Positions 9,755 through 16,415 of a DNA stretch of 64,000 bases are shown here, piece after piece. The translations under genes were made by a program, and so were the position numbers. Within the stretch, counting starts at the first letter, position 1. Each line of letters opens with the position of its first letter. The notes under the pieces are model-generated. The model made no database searches and was not told the origin of the DNA. It saw only the letters and a list, made by a program, of their open reading frames with translations. The DNA comes from Stenotrophomonas maltophilia (GTDB lineage Bacteria > Pseudomonadota > Gammaproteobacteria > Xanthomonadales > Xanthomonadaceae): contig NZ_CP033877.1 in assembly GCF_006970445.1 (NCBI RefSeq), positions 1,930,750 through 1,994,749 on the forward strand. The letters run 5' to 3'.

Positions 9755-9937
9755 GCAGACTCCTGTGTTTCGTTACGTTGTTTGGTGCCATCGCGGGCAG
9801 GTGGGGGACGCGATGAACTGAATCGCCGATGGTAGCAGAGCGCCCTGTCCGGCCATGGTGCAACGCGCCAGCGGAACCGGGTGGAACATGAATGCTTGGA
9901 GGGCAGGGCACGTTGCCTGTAAACTTTCCGGCTGCAT

Positions 9938-10014
9938 GGCCCCGTAGCTCAGCTGGATAGAGCGTCCCCCTCCTAAGGGGAAGGTCGCCCGTTCGAATCG
10001 GGCCGGGGTCACCA
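9938..10014 (+). tRNA. tRNA-Arg (anticodon CCT)
   Basis: A 77-base cloverleaf: acceptor GGCCCCG pairing with CGGGGTC, D-arm GCTC/GAGC, anticodon stem TCCCC/GGGGA around CTCCTAA (anticodon CCT), T-arm GCCCG-TTCGAAT-CGGGC, and an encoded CCA. It decodes AGG. Its 3' 49 bases are the integration site of the island that follows. Confidence 0.97.
9966..10014 (+). repeat. attL, tRNA-proximal copy of 49-bp direct repeat
   Basis: From the five Cs of the anticodon stem to the CCA end, this stretch is identical to 21573-21621. The integrase gene sits right beside it and reads toward it, the standard arrangement for tRNA-targeting tyrosine recombinases. Confidence 0.93.
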
Positions 10015-10107
10015 ATTTCAACGACTTAGACAGTCTCAGTGGTGTGCTTTTCCCACTGTTTCCCGCATATCCACAGGATTTGGTCCCAGTGGTCCCAGCG
10101 CGGCAGA

Positions 10108-11100
10108 TCAGTACTTGAGCTTCGCCACGGCGCCATCGTCGCCCTCAGGCGTTAGGTGGGCGTAGAACTTCTCGGTCGTGGCGTAATCAGCGTGCCCGGC
10201 CAGAATTTGCACCCTTCGTAACGGAACCCCGGCGATTACCATGTGGGCGCAGAAGGTGTGCCGTAGCCGATGGAGGCTGCCACCGATTCCCGCACGCTTG
10301 GCATCCGAGGCGAACCAGTCGGACAGCGTATCCCTGTGCACGGCCACCAGCGGATCGGGTAGGTGGCGAAGCGCCCAGCGCGCATACCGGTTCAGCGGCA
10401 CCTCGCGCCACTTGCCCGACTTCGTGCGTCCCTGGCCATCTTCGTCTGGAACGCTTTCGACCCTGAGTCTGCACCCGGCCACCGAATCCTTGCCCATTCC
10501 AACCACCTCGCCGCGGCGCAGACCCGTGTGGCCATGAACAGCCACAGGGGGGGGGGGCCGCGCGGGGTTCGCCCGGTACAGCTTACGCATCGCGGCCCGG
10601 TCGTAGAACCGCACCGCCACGCTACGAACGCCTCGCGGTGCCCGGGTCTCCTCCAGCGGGTTGAAGTCCAGTTCCTTCCACTGCACGCCACGCCGGAACG
10701 CGGCCTGCAGCCTGCGCACTTCCTTCCCCACAGTCTCCGGTGAGACCTTGTCCTTGGTCAGGCGGTCCGTCTTATAGGACTCCATTTCCATCCGGCGCAG
10801 CGTATCGATGGGGCGGTGGCCGAAGTGGGCAATGAACAACCGAACCTCGCTCTTGGCCTTGCCGTGCGTGGTCGGGTGCTCCGCCTTGTACCAATCCAGG
10901 TATGCCTCCAGGAAGTCCCTGACAGTGGGCAGCCGGGGAAGGGTGCGCACTCCATGGGTCAGTTCCGCTTCTTTCGCTGCTCGTACGCCCTCAGCTCCGC
11001 GTGGGCTGACGCGACCAATGGCGACACGGCTTAGCTTGCCGCCTTCCCGCCAGTTGAGGTGCGCGGCGCCATCGCGCCAGAAGATTGTGACCATGACCAT
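10108..11100 (-). CDS. Tyrosine recombinase (phage integrase) with a locally frameshifted stretch
   Basis: A 330-residue site-specific recombinase. Catalytic residues visible are Arg in TGLRRGEV (about 195), His-x-x-Arg in LHRLRHTF (277/280), His in LAGHADY (303) and the nucleophile Tyr in KFYAHL (313). A SAM-like core-binding domain covers roughly 55-145. Just before the catalytic Arg, residues about 184-191 (PVAVHGH) look out of frame: the neighbouring frame reads PLWLFMA, as expected before TGLRRGE. A run of 11 Gs (10547-10557) and one missing base a little further on would explain a compensated double frameshift. The overlap with the upstream excisionase-like gene is 70 bases. Confidence 0.9.
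   Translation of the reverse strand: MVMVTIFWRDGAAHLNWREGGKLSRVAIGRVSPRGAEGVRAAKEAELTHGVRTLPRLPTVRDFLEAYLDWYKAEHPTTHGKAKSEVRLFIAHFGHRPIDTLRRMEMESYKTDRLTKDKVSPETVGKEVRRLQAAFRRGVQWKELDFNPLEETRAPRGVRSVAVRFYDRAAMRKLYRANPARPPPPVAVHGHTGLRRGEVVGMGKDSVAGCRLRVESVPDEDGQGRTKSGKWREVPLNRYARWALRHLPDPLVAVHRDTLSDWFASDAKRAGIGGSLHRLRHTFCAHMVIAGVPLRRVQILAGHADYATTEKFYAHLTPEGDDGAVAKLKY
10547..10557 (+). repeat. G11 homopolymer inside the integrase gene
   Basis: Eleven consecutive Gs (C11 in the coding sense), at the boundary of the out-of-frame stretch in the integrase. A second G11 lies at 15976-15986. Confidence 0.85.
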
Positions 11101-11294
11101 TGTCTGGGGCCGTAGATTTCAGAGTAGAGGGCGGCCTTCTCGTAGAGCTTCTTGCCCATGAAATGTCGGGGTTCGATGCCGTAGTCGGCGATGTTCGAAT
11201 CGAACTGGCTTCGTGAGACGCCGCAGTAGTGCGCAGCCTCGTCCACGGTCAGCCAGTCCTTTCCGACGATGTCCAGTTTTTCAGCAGCTCCCAT
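11031..11294 (-). CDS. Excisionase-like helix-turn-helix protein
   Basis: An 87-residue protein. KDWLTVDEAAHYCGVSRSQF is a MerR/excisionase-type winged-helix start, and the following RHFMGKKLYEKAALYSEI fits the wing used by AlpA/Xis-like proteins. It has a strong AAGGAGG just upstream of the ATG at 11294 and runs into the integrase gene. It probably binds near the attachment site and directs excision, inferred from position and fold. Confidence 0.7.
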   Translation of the reverse strand: MGAAEKLDIVGKDWLTVDEAAHYCGVSRSQFDSNIADYGIEPRHFMGKKLYEKAALYSEIYGPRQWSWSQSSGAMAPRTSTGGKAAS

Positions 11295-11349
11295 CGGGTC
11301 CTCCTTTAGTTCGTGGCCAGCGCAGCGCGCAGCTGCTTGGTGGCGATGT

Positions 11350-11451
11350 TCATGCGAGTAGGTCCAGTTGCGCCGGCAGCGCCGGCGGCGGAACAGCGAC
11401 GGCCAGGAGCGCGGGCTTTACGCGGATCAGGCACTCTCCCTCGCCGCGCAT
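11350..11451 (-). CDS. Small ORF (33 aa) in the minus-strand phage operon
   Basis: Starts MRGEGECLIRVKPALL and ends PALPAQLDLLA, beginning 4 bases after the stop of the 182-residue gene upstream. Its stop overlaps a further 15-codon frame (MNIATKQLRAALATN) by ATGA, which ends next to the ribosome-binding site of the excisionase-like gene. The chain of overlaps suggests translation, but there is no family I recognise and it may be chance. Confidence 0.35.
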   Translation of the reverse strand: MRGEGECLIRVKPALLAVAVPPPALPAQLDLLA

Positions 11452-11454
11452 CTG

Positions 11455-12003
11455 TCACGGTCTGCCGGCGATGGGCACAAGGTCGTGGTAGCCACCACCA
11501 CCGCCCTCCCGGTCTTTGACCTTCACTTGGTAGTAGTCGCGACCACCGAGCTGCGTGTGGTGCCCAGCGCGTAGCCGCGCCGAAACAATAGTGAAAATCG
11601 GGATCAAACGATGCCACTCACTGGCCTGCACCTCGTCCTCGTAGTGCCACGAGCCATCCAGTTCGCGTTCCATCGAGATAACTTGGTCGCCCACTTTGAA
11701 AGGCTCCAGGCTCTCGACGTCGCCGTGCGCAGACTTGTGAACCGGCGGGAAGAGGTCGCAGATGGCGAAGAAAAGCCCGCGGCCGTTCGCGTCAGTGAAC
11801 TCGGCAATGGGGAAGTAAGCAATGGCTATGCCGCCTTCCCGCAGCAGATAGAAGGCGGTGCCGCACGGGGTCGGCCCGGCCGCGTCATGCTTCCGCAGTG
11901 ATTGGCGCGACCAGCCGCTTTCCAGCAGGTTGAGGACGACACGCTCTGCGAGATCCATTCCGATCTCCCGATGCATCACGCGTTCGCGCCGTGTGTCAGC
12001 CAT
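11455..12003 (-). CDS. Hypothetical phage protein, 182 aa
   Basis: A soluble protein of unrecognised family. The N-terminal half (MDLAERVVLNLLESGWSRQS) is helical; the middle has FKVGDQVISMERELDGSWHY, which looks like a small beta-barrel or SH3-like strand set, and the C-terminus ends in a glycine run (DREGGGGGYHDLVP). It overlaps the 50-residue membrane ORF upstream by about 8 bases and lies in the operon leading to the excisionase-like gene and integrase. Confidence 0.6.
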   Translation of the reverse strand: MADTRRERVMHREIGMDLAERVVLNLLESGWSRQSLRKHDAAGPTPCGTAFYLLREGGIAIAYFPIAEFTDANGRGLFFAICDLFPPVHKSAHGDVESLEPFKVGDQVISMERELDGSWHYEDEVQASEWHRLIPIFTIVSARLRAGHHTQLGGRDYYQVKVKDREGGGGGYHDLVPIAGRP

Positions 12004-12148
12004 GAGCGCACCTCCGCCAGCACCAGCGCAGTCTTGCGCGCGCGGCGCGGCATGCGCGGCTGATCGCCCACAGGGTGGCGATGCCGGCCAGGAATCCGGC
12101 CAGGGCGAACACGTGGACCATTGCAGCGGTGAGCAGCTGGTCAGCCAT
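11996..12148 (-). CDS. Small membrane protein, 50 aa
   Basis: MADQLLTAAMVHVFALAGFL begins a single transmembrane helix (to about residue 28), followed by a strongly basic tail rich in Arg, Cys and Trp. It overlaps the 182-residue gene and is divergent from the plus-strand membrane gene at 12212. Function unknown; the single helix with a basic tail could also suit a holin-like or regulatory peptide. Confidence 0.45.
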   Translation of the reverse strand: MADQLLTAAMVHVFALAGFLAGIATLWAISRACRAARARLRWCWRRCAHG

Positions 12149-12178
12149 GACCAAACTCAATACGCTCGTGCAACGTGG

Positions 12179-12207
12179 CAGAATGCCCACCGATATTTAG
12201 GGCGGTG
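12179..12207 (+). promoter_or_regulatory. Shared 5' module, copy A
   Basis: TGG-CAGAAT (extended -10-like, CAGAAT at 12179-12184) followed by CACC at 12188-12191 that can pair with GGTG at 12204-12207, just before the ATG at 12212. Weakest copy of the module also seen at 13076, 14076 and 16866. Confidence 0.45.
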
Positions 12208-12211
12208 TGAT

Positions 12212-12988
12212 ATGGGCTTGATCATTTTCTATCTCGTAGATTGGCGCATTCTGACAACGCTCTGGAGCGGATTTAGCCCTTGCATGACGCCCGGGCAGGG
12301 CGACTGCGTCGTTTGGTGGGATGCCTGGGCCGCTGGCGGAACGTGGGCAGCTGCAGTTGTGGCTTCGGTCGGGATCGCGGTGGCTTGGATTGGAATCGGA
12401 GTTACAACGGGGTCTGCGTACTTTGTTTGGCGCTTGGGCGCAGAAGCGAATCGTGCAAGCAATCTGGCCGTATCTATTGCGAAGAGTGAAGCAGATCGAC
12501 AGAGAAGTAGGGACCGGAAAGAAAGGGTTCTTGTGCTTCTGCAGCTGAACGGTGAAGTGAGCCGAAATCAGAAAATTGCCGGCCAGCTCAGGCAGACCAT
12601 TGGAGATCCAGTCGGATCGAAAAAGTTCGTGGACGACTACATTTTTCGTTCGGATGTGATCAAAGATCTGACTACCATCGAATTTCCGACGGCAGAGCGC
12701 TTGGTCGACCGACTTCACTACTTGGGTGAAGCCGAAGGTCCAGCATTGGCTAGGTCCGTAGGCATGATCGAGTCGTTGAACAGGGAGTACGAGAATGGAA
12801 TGGGTCAGCCGGATCAACAGAATCTGATTCTTCATCGTGCTGCTATTTGCTTGGTGCTGGACGCAATGATCATTGATCTCGGACTGATAAGCGCTGCTTG
12901 CCGCGCTGAGATCATCGAGTCGGGGATTGATAACGAGCTGATTTCCAAACACGGCGGTGCCGCAGCTAGCAAGGATGACTCCCCTTGA
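12212..12988 (+). CDS. Membrane-anchored cargo protein A (258 aa), unknown family
   Basis: The N-terminus has a hydrophobic stretch, then C-x4-WDAW followed by a strong helix (TWAAAVVASVGIAVAWIGIG). A cytoplasmic helical region follows, with a basic linker and the segment RVLVLLQLNGEV. The Cys, paired Trp, helix and R-x-V-L-x-x-L-x-x-x-E-V order is repeated in the proteins at 13112 and 14112, so I regard the three as diverged paralogues. The start at 12212 places the shared 5' module directly upstream. It is more AT-rich than its flanks and lies opposite to the phage operon, like a phage moron. An anti-phage or exclusion role is a guess. Confidence 0.6.
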   Translation: MGLIIFYLVDWRILTTLWSGFSPCMTPGQGDCVVWWDAWAAGGTWAAAVVASVGIAVAWIGIGVTTGSAYFVWRLGAEANRASNLAVSIAKSEADRQRSRDRKERVLVLLQLNGEVSRNQKIAGQLRQTIGDPVGSKKFVDDYIFRSDVIKDLTTIEFPTAERLVDRLHYLGEAEGPALARSVGMIESLNREYENGMGQPDQQNLILHRAAICLVLDAMIIDLGLISAACRAEIIESGIDNELISKHGGAAASKDDSP

Positions 12989-13007
12989 TGCCGACGGGCG
13001 TAGCAAC

Positions 13008-13073
13008 TTATCCATTGCCCACCGCCTGGCTGTCGATCAGAGCCACGCTCTGGTTCGGATGGATGTAGGTCAT
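13008..13073 (-). CDS. Small ORF (21 aa) between cargo genes A and B
   Basis: Reads MTYIHPNQSVALIDSQAVGN plus one Gly. Its start context, ATTCTGCCATGACC, matches that of the 88-residue minus-strand gene at 14073, which suggests both belong to the same ancestral operon. It may be a real small gene or the stub left when cargo A was inserted. Confidence 0.3.
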   Translation of the reverse strand: MTYIHPNQSVALIDSQAVGNG

Positions 13074-13075
13074 GG

Positions 13076-13103
13076 CAGAATCGGCTCCAGGACAATGTGG
13101 AGG
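13076..13103 (+). promoter_or_regulatory. Shared 5' module, copy B (box plus RBS hairpin)
   Basis: CAGAAT (13076-13081) preceded by TGG, then CTCCA (13085-13089) that pairs with TGGAG (13098-13102). The right arm overlaps the ribosome-binding site GGAGG (13099-13103) of the gene starting at 13112. Confidence 0.55.
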
Positions 13104-13111
13104 ACCACGGG

Positions 13112-13783
13112 ATGGCTCTGGGATTTGCTGAATGCCTTTCGATGAAGGCCGAGTGCGCGACGTTCTGGGCAGGGTGGGGGGCGGTTGCGACTGGCGCTGT
13201 AGGAGTGGTGACAGTGGTCGTCGCGATCCTGGCGTGGCGGACTTCTCGTCAAGCTGCGGCAATCGCGGCGAAGCAGCATCAAGACTCTCAGGTGCTGTGG
13301 GAGGCGCAAGCCCGGATCGTTGGACGCCTCCTCCTTCATGAAGTGACCGCAGTGTCGAAGAAGATCGAGTACTACGCGTCCGAGCTCGACGCATTGCCCA
13401 CACTGGATCCGAGCACGGTCAAAGATTGGCGCGCGGTCAAAAGTGCCGTAGAGCGCCTCGCCGATCCTTTGTTGCCTGGCGCGGAAGCAAGCGCCGAGCA
13501 GATCCACTACTTGCCCGTGGATCTCGGCGCGGATCTTGCGACGATGATCAGTCATGGCAGGGATATCAACGCGGCCGCCTGTCACATCGCCGCGCACATC
13601 CACGAATACAAGCCGATACCGGGAATCATGGCTACACGTATCAGTACCTCCTATACCGGCAGGCCGATGGCGTTGCAGGCGTTGCGGGGACAACTTCAGT
13701 TTGTGGCTAGCATTGCTCCTGATCTGGTGGAGCGTTTCCGCCGGCAGGTTCTTAGCGACAGGGAGCGCGCTGAGAGCAATTGA
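13112..13783 (+). CDS. Membrane-anchored cargo protein B (223 aa), unknown family
   Basis: After a short leader comes ECATFWAGWGAVATGAVGVV, a Cys followed by W-x2-W and a transmembrane helix ending in ILAWRTSRQ, then an Ala/Gln-rich linker and RIVGRLLLHEVTAVSKKIEY. This order parallels proteins A and C. The rest is soluble and mostly helical. The ATG at 13112 is eight bases after GGAGG; a GTG at 13097 lies within the hairpin and is less likely. It ends tail-to-tail with the minus-strand gene at 13807. Confidence 0.6.
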   Translation: MALGFAECLSMKAECATFWAGWGAVATGAVGVVTVVVAILAWRTSRQAAAIAAKQHQDSQVLWEAQARIVGRLLLHEVTAVSKKIEYYASELDALPTLDPSTVKDWRAVKSAVERLADPLLPGAEASAEQIHYLPVDLGADLATMISHGRDINAAACHIAAHIHEYKPIPGIMATRISTSYTGRPMALQALRGQLQFVASIAPDLVERFRRQVLSDRERAESN

Positions 13784-13806
13784 GGAACGCCGGCCGTGTG
13801 AATGGC

Positions 13807-14073
13807 TCATGCCGCCATCCCCAACGCCACCAGGTCTATGTCTTCCACCTTGTCGCGCAGGTAGCGGTGCGCGCGGCGCAAGTGGCCGGCGATCACTGCG
13901 CGATCCTCATGGGCGAAGAAGGTCTGCACGTGCATGTGCAGCACACGGCGGTGGTCGCGGCGGTACAGGCTGTAGGTGAGGACGTGGCCGCCCAGGACCT
14001 TGTCGATGGATCGGCCCAAGGCGAAGCCCTCGGTGCGCGTCAGCACCCGGCGATCGTAGCGGTGGTGGGTCAT
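13807..14073 (-). CDS. Hypothetical phage protein, 88 aa
   Basis: Starts MTHHRYDRRVLTRTEGFALG, continues with a VLTYSLYRRDHRRVLHMHVQ strand-rich middle and ends in an Arg/Asp-rich helix. The ATG at 14073 sits in the ATTCTGCC-ATG context shared with 13073. It is flanked on both sides by plus-strand cargo genes and was probably a member of the minus-strand phage operon. No family recognised. Confidence 0.55.
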   Translation of the reverse strand: MTHHRYDRRVLTRTEGFALGRSIDKVLGGHVLTYSLYRRDHRRVLHMHVQTFFAHEDRAVIAGHLRRAHRYLRDKVEDIDLVALGMAA

Positions 14074-14075
14074 GG

Positions 14076-14104
14076 CAGAATGCGCTCCACATTCATGGAG
14101 GAGG
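14076..14104 (+). promoter_or_regulatory. Shared 5' module, copy C (box plus RBS hairpin)
   Basis: TGG-CAGAAT (CAGAAT 14076-14081), then CTCCA (14085-14089) pairing with TGGAG (14096-14100), whose right arm is part of the ribosome-binding site GGAGGAGG (14097-14104). The spacing from box to CTCCA is identical to copy B. Confidence 0.55.
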
Positions 14105-14111
14105 GTTCGGA

Positions 14112-14732
14112 ATGACGATGTGTCCGCTGGCTGCCGATTGGGGAAACGTTGCAGACTGGGCTGCGGTTCTCGTAGCGGCAGCAGGAGCTGTGGCGGTTCT
14201 TCTGGTGACAAAAGCTGCAAACGCAACAGCGCTTGCATCCCATGAGCTTGCTAAGCAGCTGAAAGTTCGCGATGACGAAGTTCGTTCGACCGATAGGACG
14301 GTTTTGACAACTCTGATTTACGGGGAGCTTGTCGGGGCTAAGGACGCCTACGAAGAGCTGCTTGAGGTACTGGTTCAAGACGACAGTTTTGAATGGACGG
14401 TGAAGAGGGATCGGACCCTGCAGCTTGTTGCCAGCTTGTCGAAGGGGCCTTCCTTGGAGCAGACCAAGGAGAACAGCCATCGGCTCAATCTGCTCCCTAA
14501 GCCACTCAGTGAGCAGATAGCGCGGGGAATCAGCATGACGGAGCTCTGTGCGCGAAACTCTGCAGTCCTTTTGAAGGCCACGGACATAGGCTCACAAAGA
14601 GAGGCATTCGATAAGCTTGTCGACAGCATCGATGCAGCATCCATCGCGTTCACGTCGGCACAGTTCCAGATGCAGGAATTGATGACTTCCGCCGATAGCA
14701 ATCACGCGGCCTCCCTATCGCCAGAAGGCTGA
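14112..14732 (+). CDS. Membrane-anchored cargo protein C (206 aa), unknown family
   Basis: MTMCPLAADWGNVADWAAVL opens with Cys and two Trp, followed by a transmembrane helix (LVAAAGAVAVLLVT) and an Ala/Ser/Lys linker. RTVLTTLIYGELVGA corresponds to the R-x-V-L...E-V/L segment of proteins A and B. The remainder is a soluble helical region with several acidic stretches. The ATG at 14112 directly follows the hairpin module. The end overlaps the minus-strand 48-residue ORF by about 31 bases. Confidence 0.6.
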   Translation: MTMCPLAADWGNVADWAAVLVAAAGAVAVLLVTKAANATALASHELAKQLKVRDDEVRSTDRTVLTTLIYGELVGAKDAYEELLEVLVQDDSFEWTVKRDRTLQLVASLSKGPSLEQTKENSHRLNLLPKPLSEQIARGISMTELCARNSAVLLKATDIGSQREAFDKLVDSIDAASIAFTSAQFQMQELMTSADSNHAASLSPEG

Positions 14733-14848
14733 TCTCGTCCGCCTGGGCGAGCGGGATTTGGCATGAGCCAGAGAACCGACTCGCCCTCGCACTGCAGAAA
14801 CAATAACCGCAGCGGCGGCCGGGCTGCGCGCTTCGTGCAGGTCTTCAT
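14702..14848 (-). CDS. Small ORF (48 aa) closing a minus-strand phage operon
   Basis: Starts MKTCTKRAARPPLRLLFLQC; contains QCEGESVLWLMPNP and a hydrophilic tail. Its ATG overlaps the stop of the HTH gene (ATGA), which makes translation likely, but the family is unknown and its end overlaps cargo gene C. Confidence 0.4.
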   Translation of the reverse strand: MKTCTKRAARPPLRLLFLQCEGESVLWLMPNPARPGGRDQPSGDREAA

Positions 14849-15066
14849 GGCTGCTCCAGGCGCGGCTTGCTGAGGCTTACCCAAGTCAGCGGGTAGGGGC
14901 CGCGGCGCACTCGCTTGTCAGCGGTGGTCTTCGACACGCCCAGCTCGTCGGTGATCTGGCGCATGGTGTAGCTCTTGCCGTCCGCCACTCGCGCGAACAG
15001 TGCAGCCTTGGCCTTGCCCCCGCGCACGGTGCCTATGTGCTTGAGCTCGTAGTTGAGGCCCCTCAT
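14845..15066 (-). CDS. Small helix-turn-helix protein, 73 aa
   Basis: YELKHIGTVRGGKAKAALFA leads into YTMRQITDELGVSKTTADKR, a standard HTH with the recognition helix at about residues 42-52. The ATG at 15066 overlaps the stop of the nuclease-like gene (ATGA). It is likely a phage regulator or a priming-type DNA-binding protein; the target is unknown. Confidence 0.6.
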   Translation of the reverse strand: MRGLNYELKHIGTVRGGKAKAALFARVADGKSYTMRQITDELGVSKTTADKRVRRGPYPLTWVSLSKPRLEQP

Positions 15067-15470
15067 GCGGCCACCTCGGCGAGGTAGTTGGCCGGCATGT
15101 GTTCCTCCGCAAAGGCCAGGTAGTCCAGCGCCAGTTGCATGCAGTCGTCGTGCAGGCCAGGGTAGCGGGTCACCTCCAGCAGCTGCGGCGGCGACACGCG
15201 GTATTTCAGCTCGCCGACCTTCTTCCGCTCGAACACTTTCCAACGGAAGACGTCTGCGCCGAACAGGTCCAGGTAGAACCGCCACTGGTAGCCGGCCAGA
15301 TACCGCTCGGCATCGAACCGGCTGGTAGTCGCGTGGTCGTCCACGCGCTTGCCGTCGAGGCAATCCACCTTGCCGGTCACGGTCAGGCCGCCGTACTCGC
15401 CATAGACGCGAACCTCGCGGATCGTCGGCAGCACCAGCTCGCAGTCCGGCGGGTAGAACGTGTGATCCAT
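15063..15470 (-). pseudogene. RecB/Cas4-type PD-(D/E)XK nuclease remnant, truncated and lacking the catalytic Lys
   Basis: The 135 residues correspond to the C-terminal core of phage RecB-family nucleases: VTGKVDCLDG carries the motif II Asp, VDDHATTS takes the place of the usual D-x-K motif, and YQWRFYLDLFG is the Q-x-x-x-Y motif. The expected Lys of motif III is Ala (two base changes from AAG to GCG) and the N-terminal part with motif I is absent. A stop lies immediately before the ATG. I infer an inactive relic, though a non-catalytic DNA-binding role is possible. It heads the HTH/48-residue operon. Confidence 0.55.
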
Positions 15471-15473
15471 CGC

Positions 15474-15572
15474 CTACAGCACGTCGTAGCCGCCAGGCAC
15501 AGCGTGTTCCAGAGCATCGTGGAACCGGGACCGCATCGCCGACGCGCTGGGCATAGACGACAAGCGGTTCAT
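15474..15572 (-). CDS. Small ORF (32 aa) upstream of the nuclease remnant
   Basis: Starts [20 protein letters not shown] and ends three bases before the nuclease ATG. The spacing suits an operon, but the opposite strand over the same bases has a more convincing coding stretch (see 15489-15680), so at most one is real. Confidence 0.25.
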   Translation of the reverse strand: MNRLSSMPSASAMRSRFHDALEHAVPGGYDVL

Positions 15573-15680
15573 CAGCCACTCACCGGTCAGCACCGAGGGC
15601 CGCAAGGGTGGTCAGGTGGTGGTGCGGATTACGGGCGGGCTGGCGGCGGCCGGCCACTCAACGACAGTGGAACGGGCATG
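15489..15680 (+). pseudogene. 5'-truncated plus-strand phage gene fragment
   Basis: Without a start codon, the frame ending at 15680 reads [20 protein letters not shown] and then [20 protein letters not shown], a protein-like sequence, and stops in an ATGA overlap with the next gene at 15678. The frame closes at a TAG close to 15487, exactly where the minus-strand nuclease remnant also loses its N-terminus. I read this as two genes cut at one recombination junction. Confidence 0.4.
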
Positions 15681-16378
15681 AATCCACGAGAGACGATGGC
15701 GCGGCTGGGGCCGAGCACGGTGAAGTTCGACATCGTCCGGGGAGGTGGTAAGCCCGACCTGACGAACCAGGGCATTGCCGCGGCGCTGGGAATGGTGCCG
15801 GCCGGGCTGGGTCGGGAGCTGCTGGAGGCGTGCTGGTGGCCGGATGGCGCCGCGCTGCGCCGGCACAAGCCTCGGGACGCGGTGATCGAGCTGGTAGCGC
15901 CGGAGCTGCAGCGGCAGCAGAAGCGCCTTGCGGAGGCTCGGACGGATGTCGGCCTGGCCGAGGTGTGCATGGGATGGGGGGGGGGGCGGCGACGGCAGGG
16001 CAGCGGGCCAACCGCGATGCGGCCCAGCAGCGGCTGGGTCGGGTGAAAGCGGCGTGCTGGCCGATCAGCACCCTGGGGTCGCCGCCGACGCTGGCGGCGG
16101 CTGTGATCAGCGAAATCGCCAAGCGACCGCACTGCGCGACCTGCGAGGGGAGGGGCCGGGCGATGGTTGGGGAGCTGCTGGTGCCGTGCAAGGCATGAGG
16201 CGGGTCCGGACTTGGCCAGGTCAGCGATCGCCGGCGTGCTGCGGCGCTGGGTCGGGACGAGTCCAGTTATCGGGAGCGTTGGCGCGGGGTCTATGAGTGG
16301 ATGCTGCAGCGGTTCACCGAGGCTGAGCAAGAGCCAGCGTGGCATATGGCAAGGGCGTTGGATCGGTCCGCTGCCTAA
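15678..16378 (+). pseudogene. Zinc-finger phage protein (late regulator-like), broken by frameshift and nonsense mutation
   Basis: Frame 1 begins [20 protein letters not shown] and runs to a G11 tract (15976-15986). The reading then continues one frame over through HCATCEGRGRAMVGELLVPC to a TGA at 16196-16198, and the same frame goes on with GGSGLGQVSDRRRAAALGRD and ESSYRERWRGVYEWMLQRF to a TAA at 16376. The two CxxCxGxG-type knuckles (CATCEGRG and CKA-stop-GGSG) show that the TGA replaces a zinc-ligand Cys (TGC to TGA). The position just upstream of lysis genes and the zinc-knuckle plus helical C-terminus suit a phage late antiterminator-like protein; that role is uncertain. Confidence 0.6.
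15976..15986 (+). repeat. G11 homopolymer inside the zinc-finger pseudogene
   Basis: Eleven Gs marking the point where the coding sense changes frame. It is the same length as the tract in the integrase. Confidence 0.85.
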
Positions 16379-16381
16379 AGG

Positions 16382-16412
16382 CGAGGCCGGGCGCCTGGTG
16401 CGCCCGGCCTCG
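16382..16412 (-). terminator. Strong stem-loop terminator
   Basis: CGAGGCCGGGCGC pairs perfectly over 13 bp with GCGCCCGGCCTCG around a 5-base loop. In the minus direction it is followed by CCTTT, so it mainly ends the 28-residue minus-strand gene; the plus-strand zinc-finger pseudogene ends just before it. Confidence 0.7.
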
Positions 16413-16415
16413 GCA

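Noticed and set aside
11306..11617. A 103-codon minus-strand frame overlapping the 182-residue gene
   Set aside because: Arg/Trp-rich translation; only its last 15 codons could belong to a real small frame.
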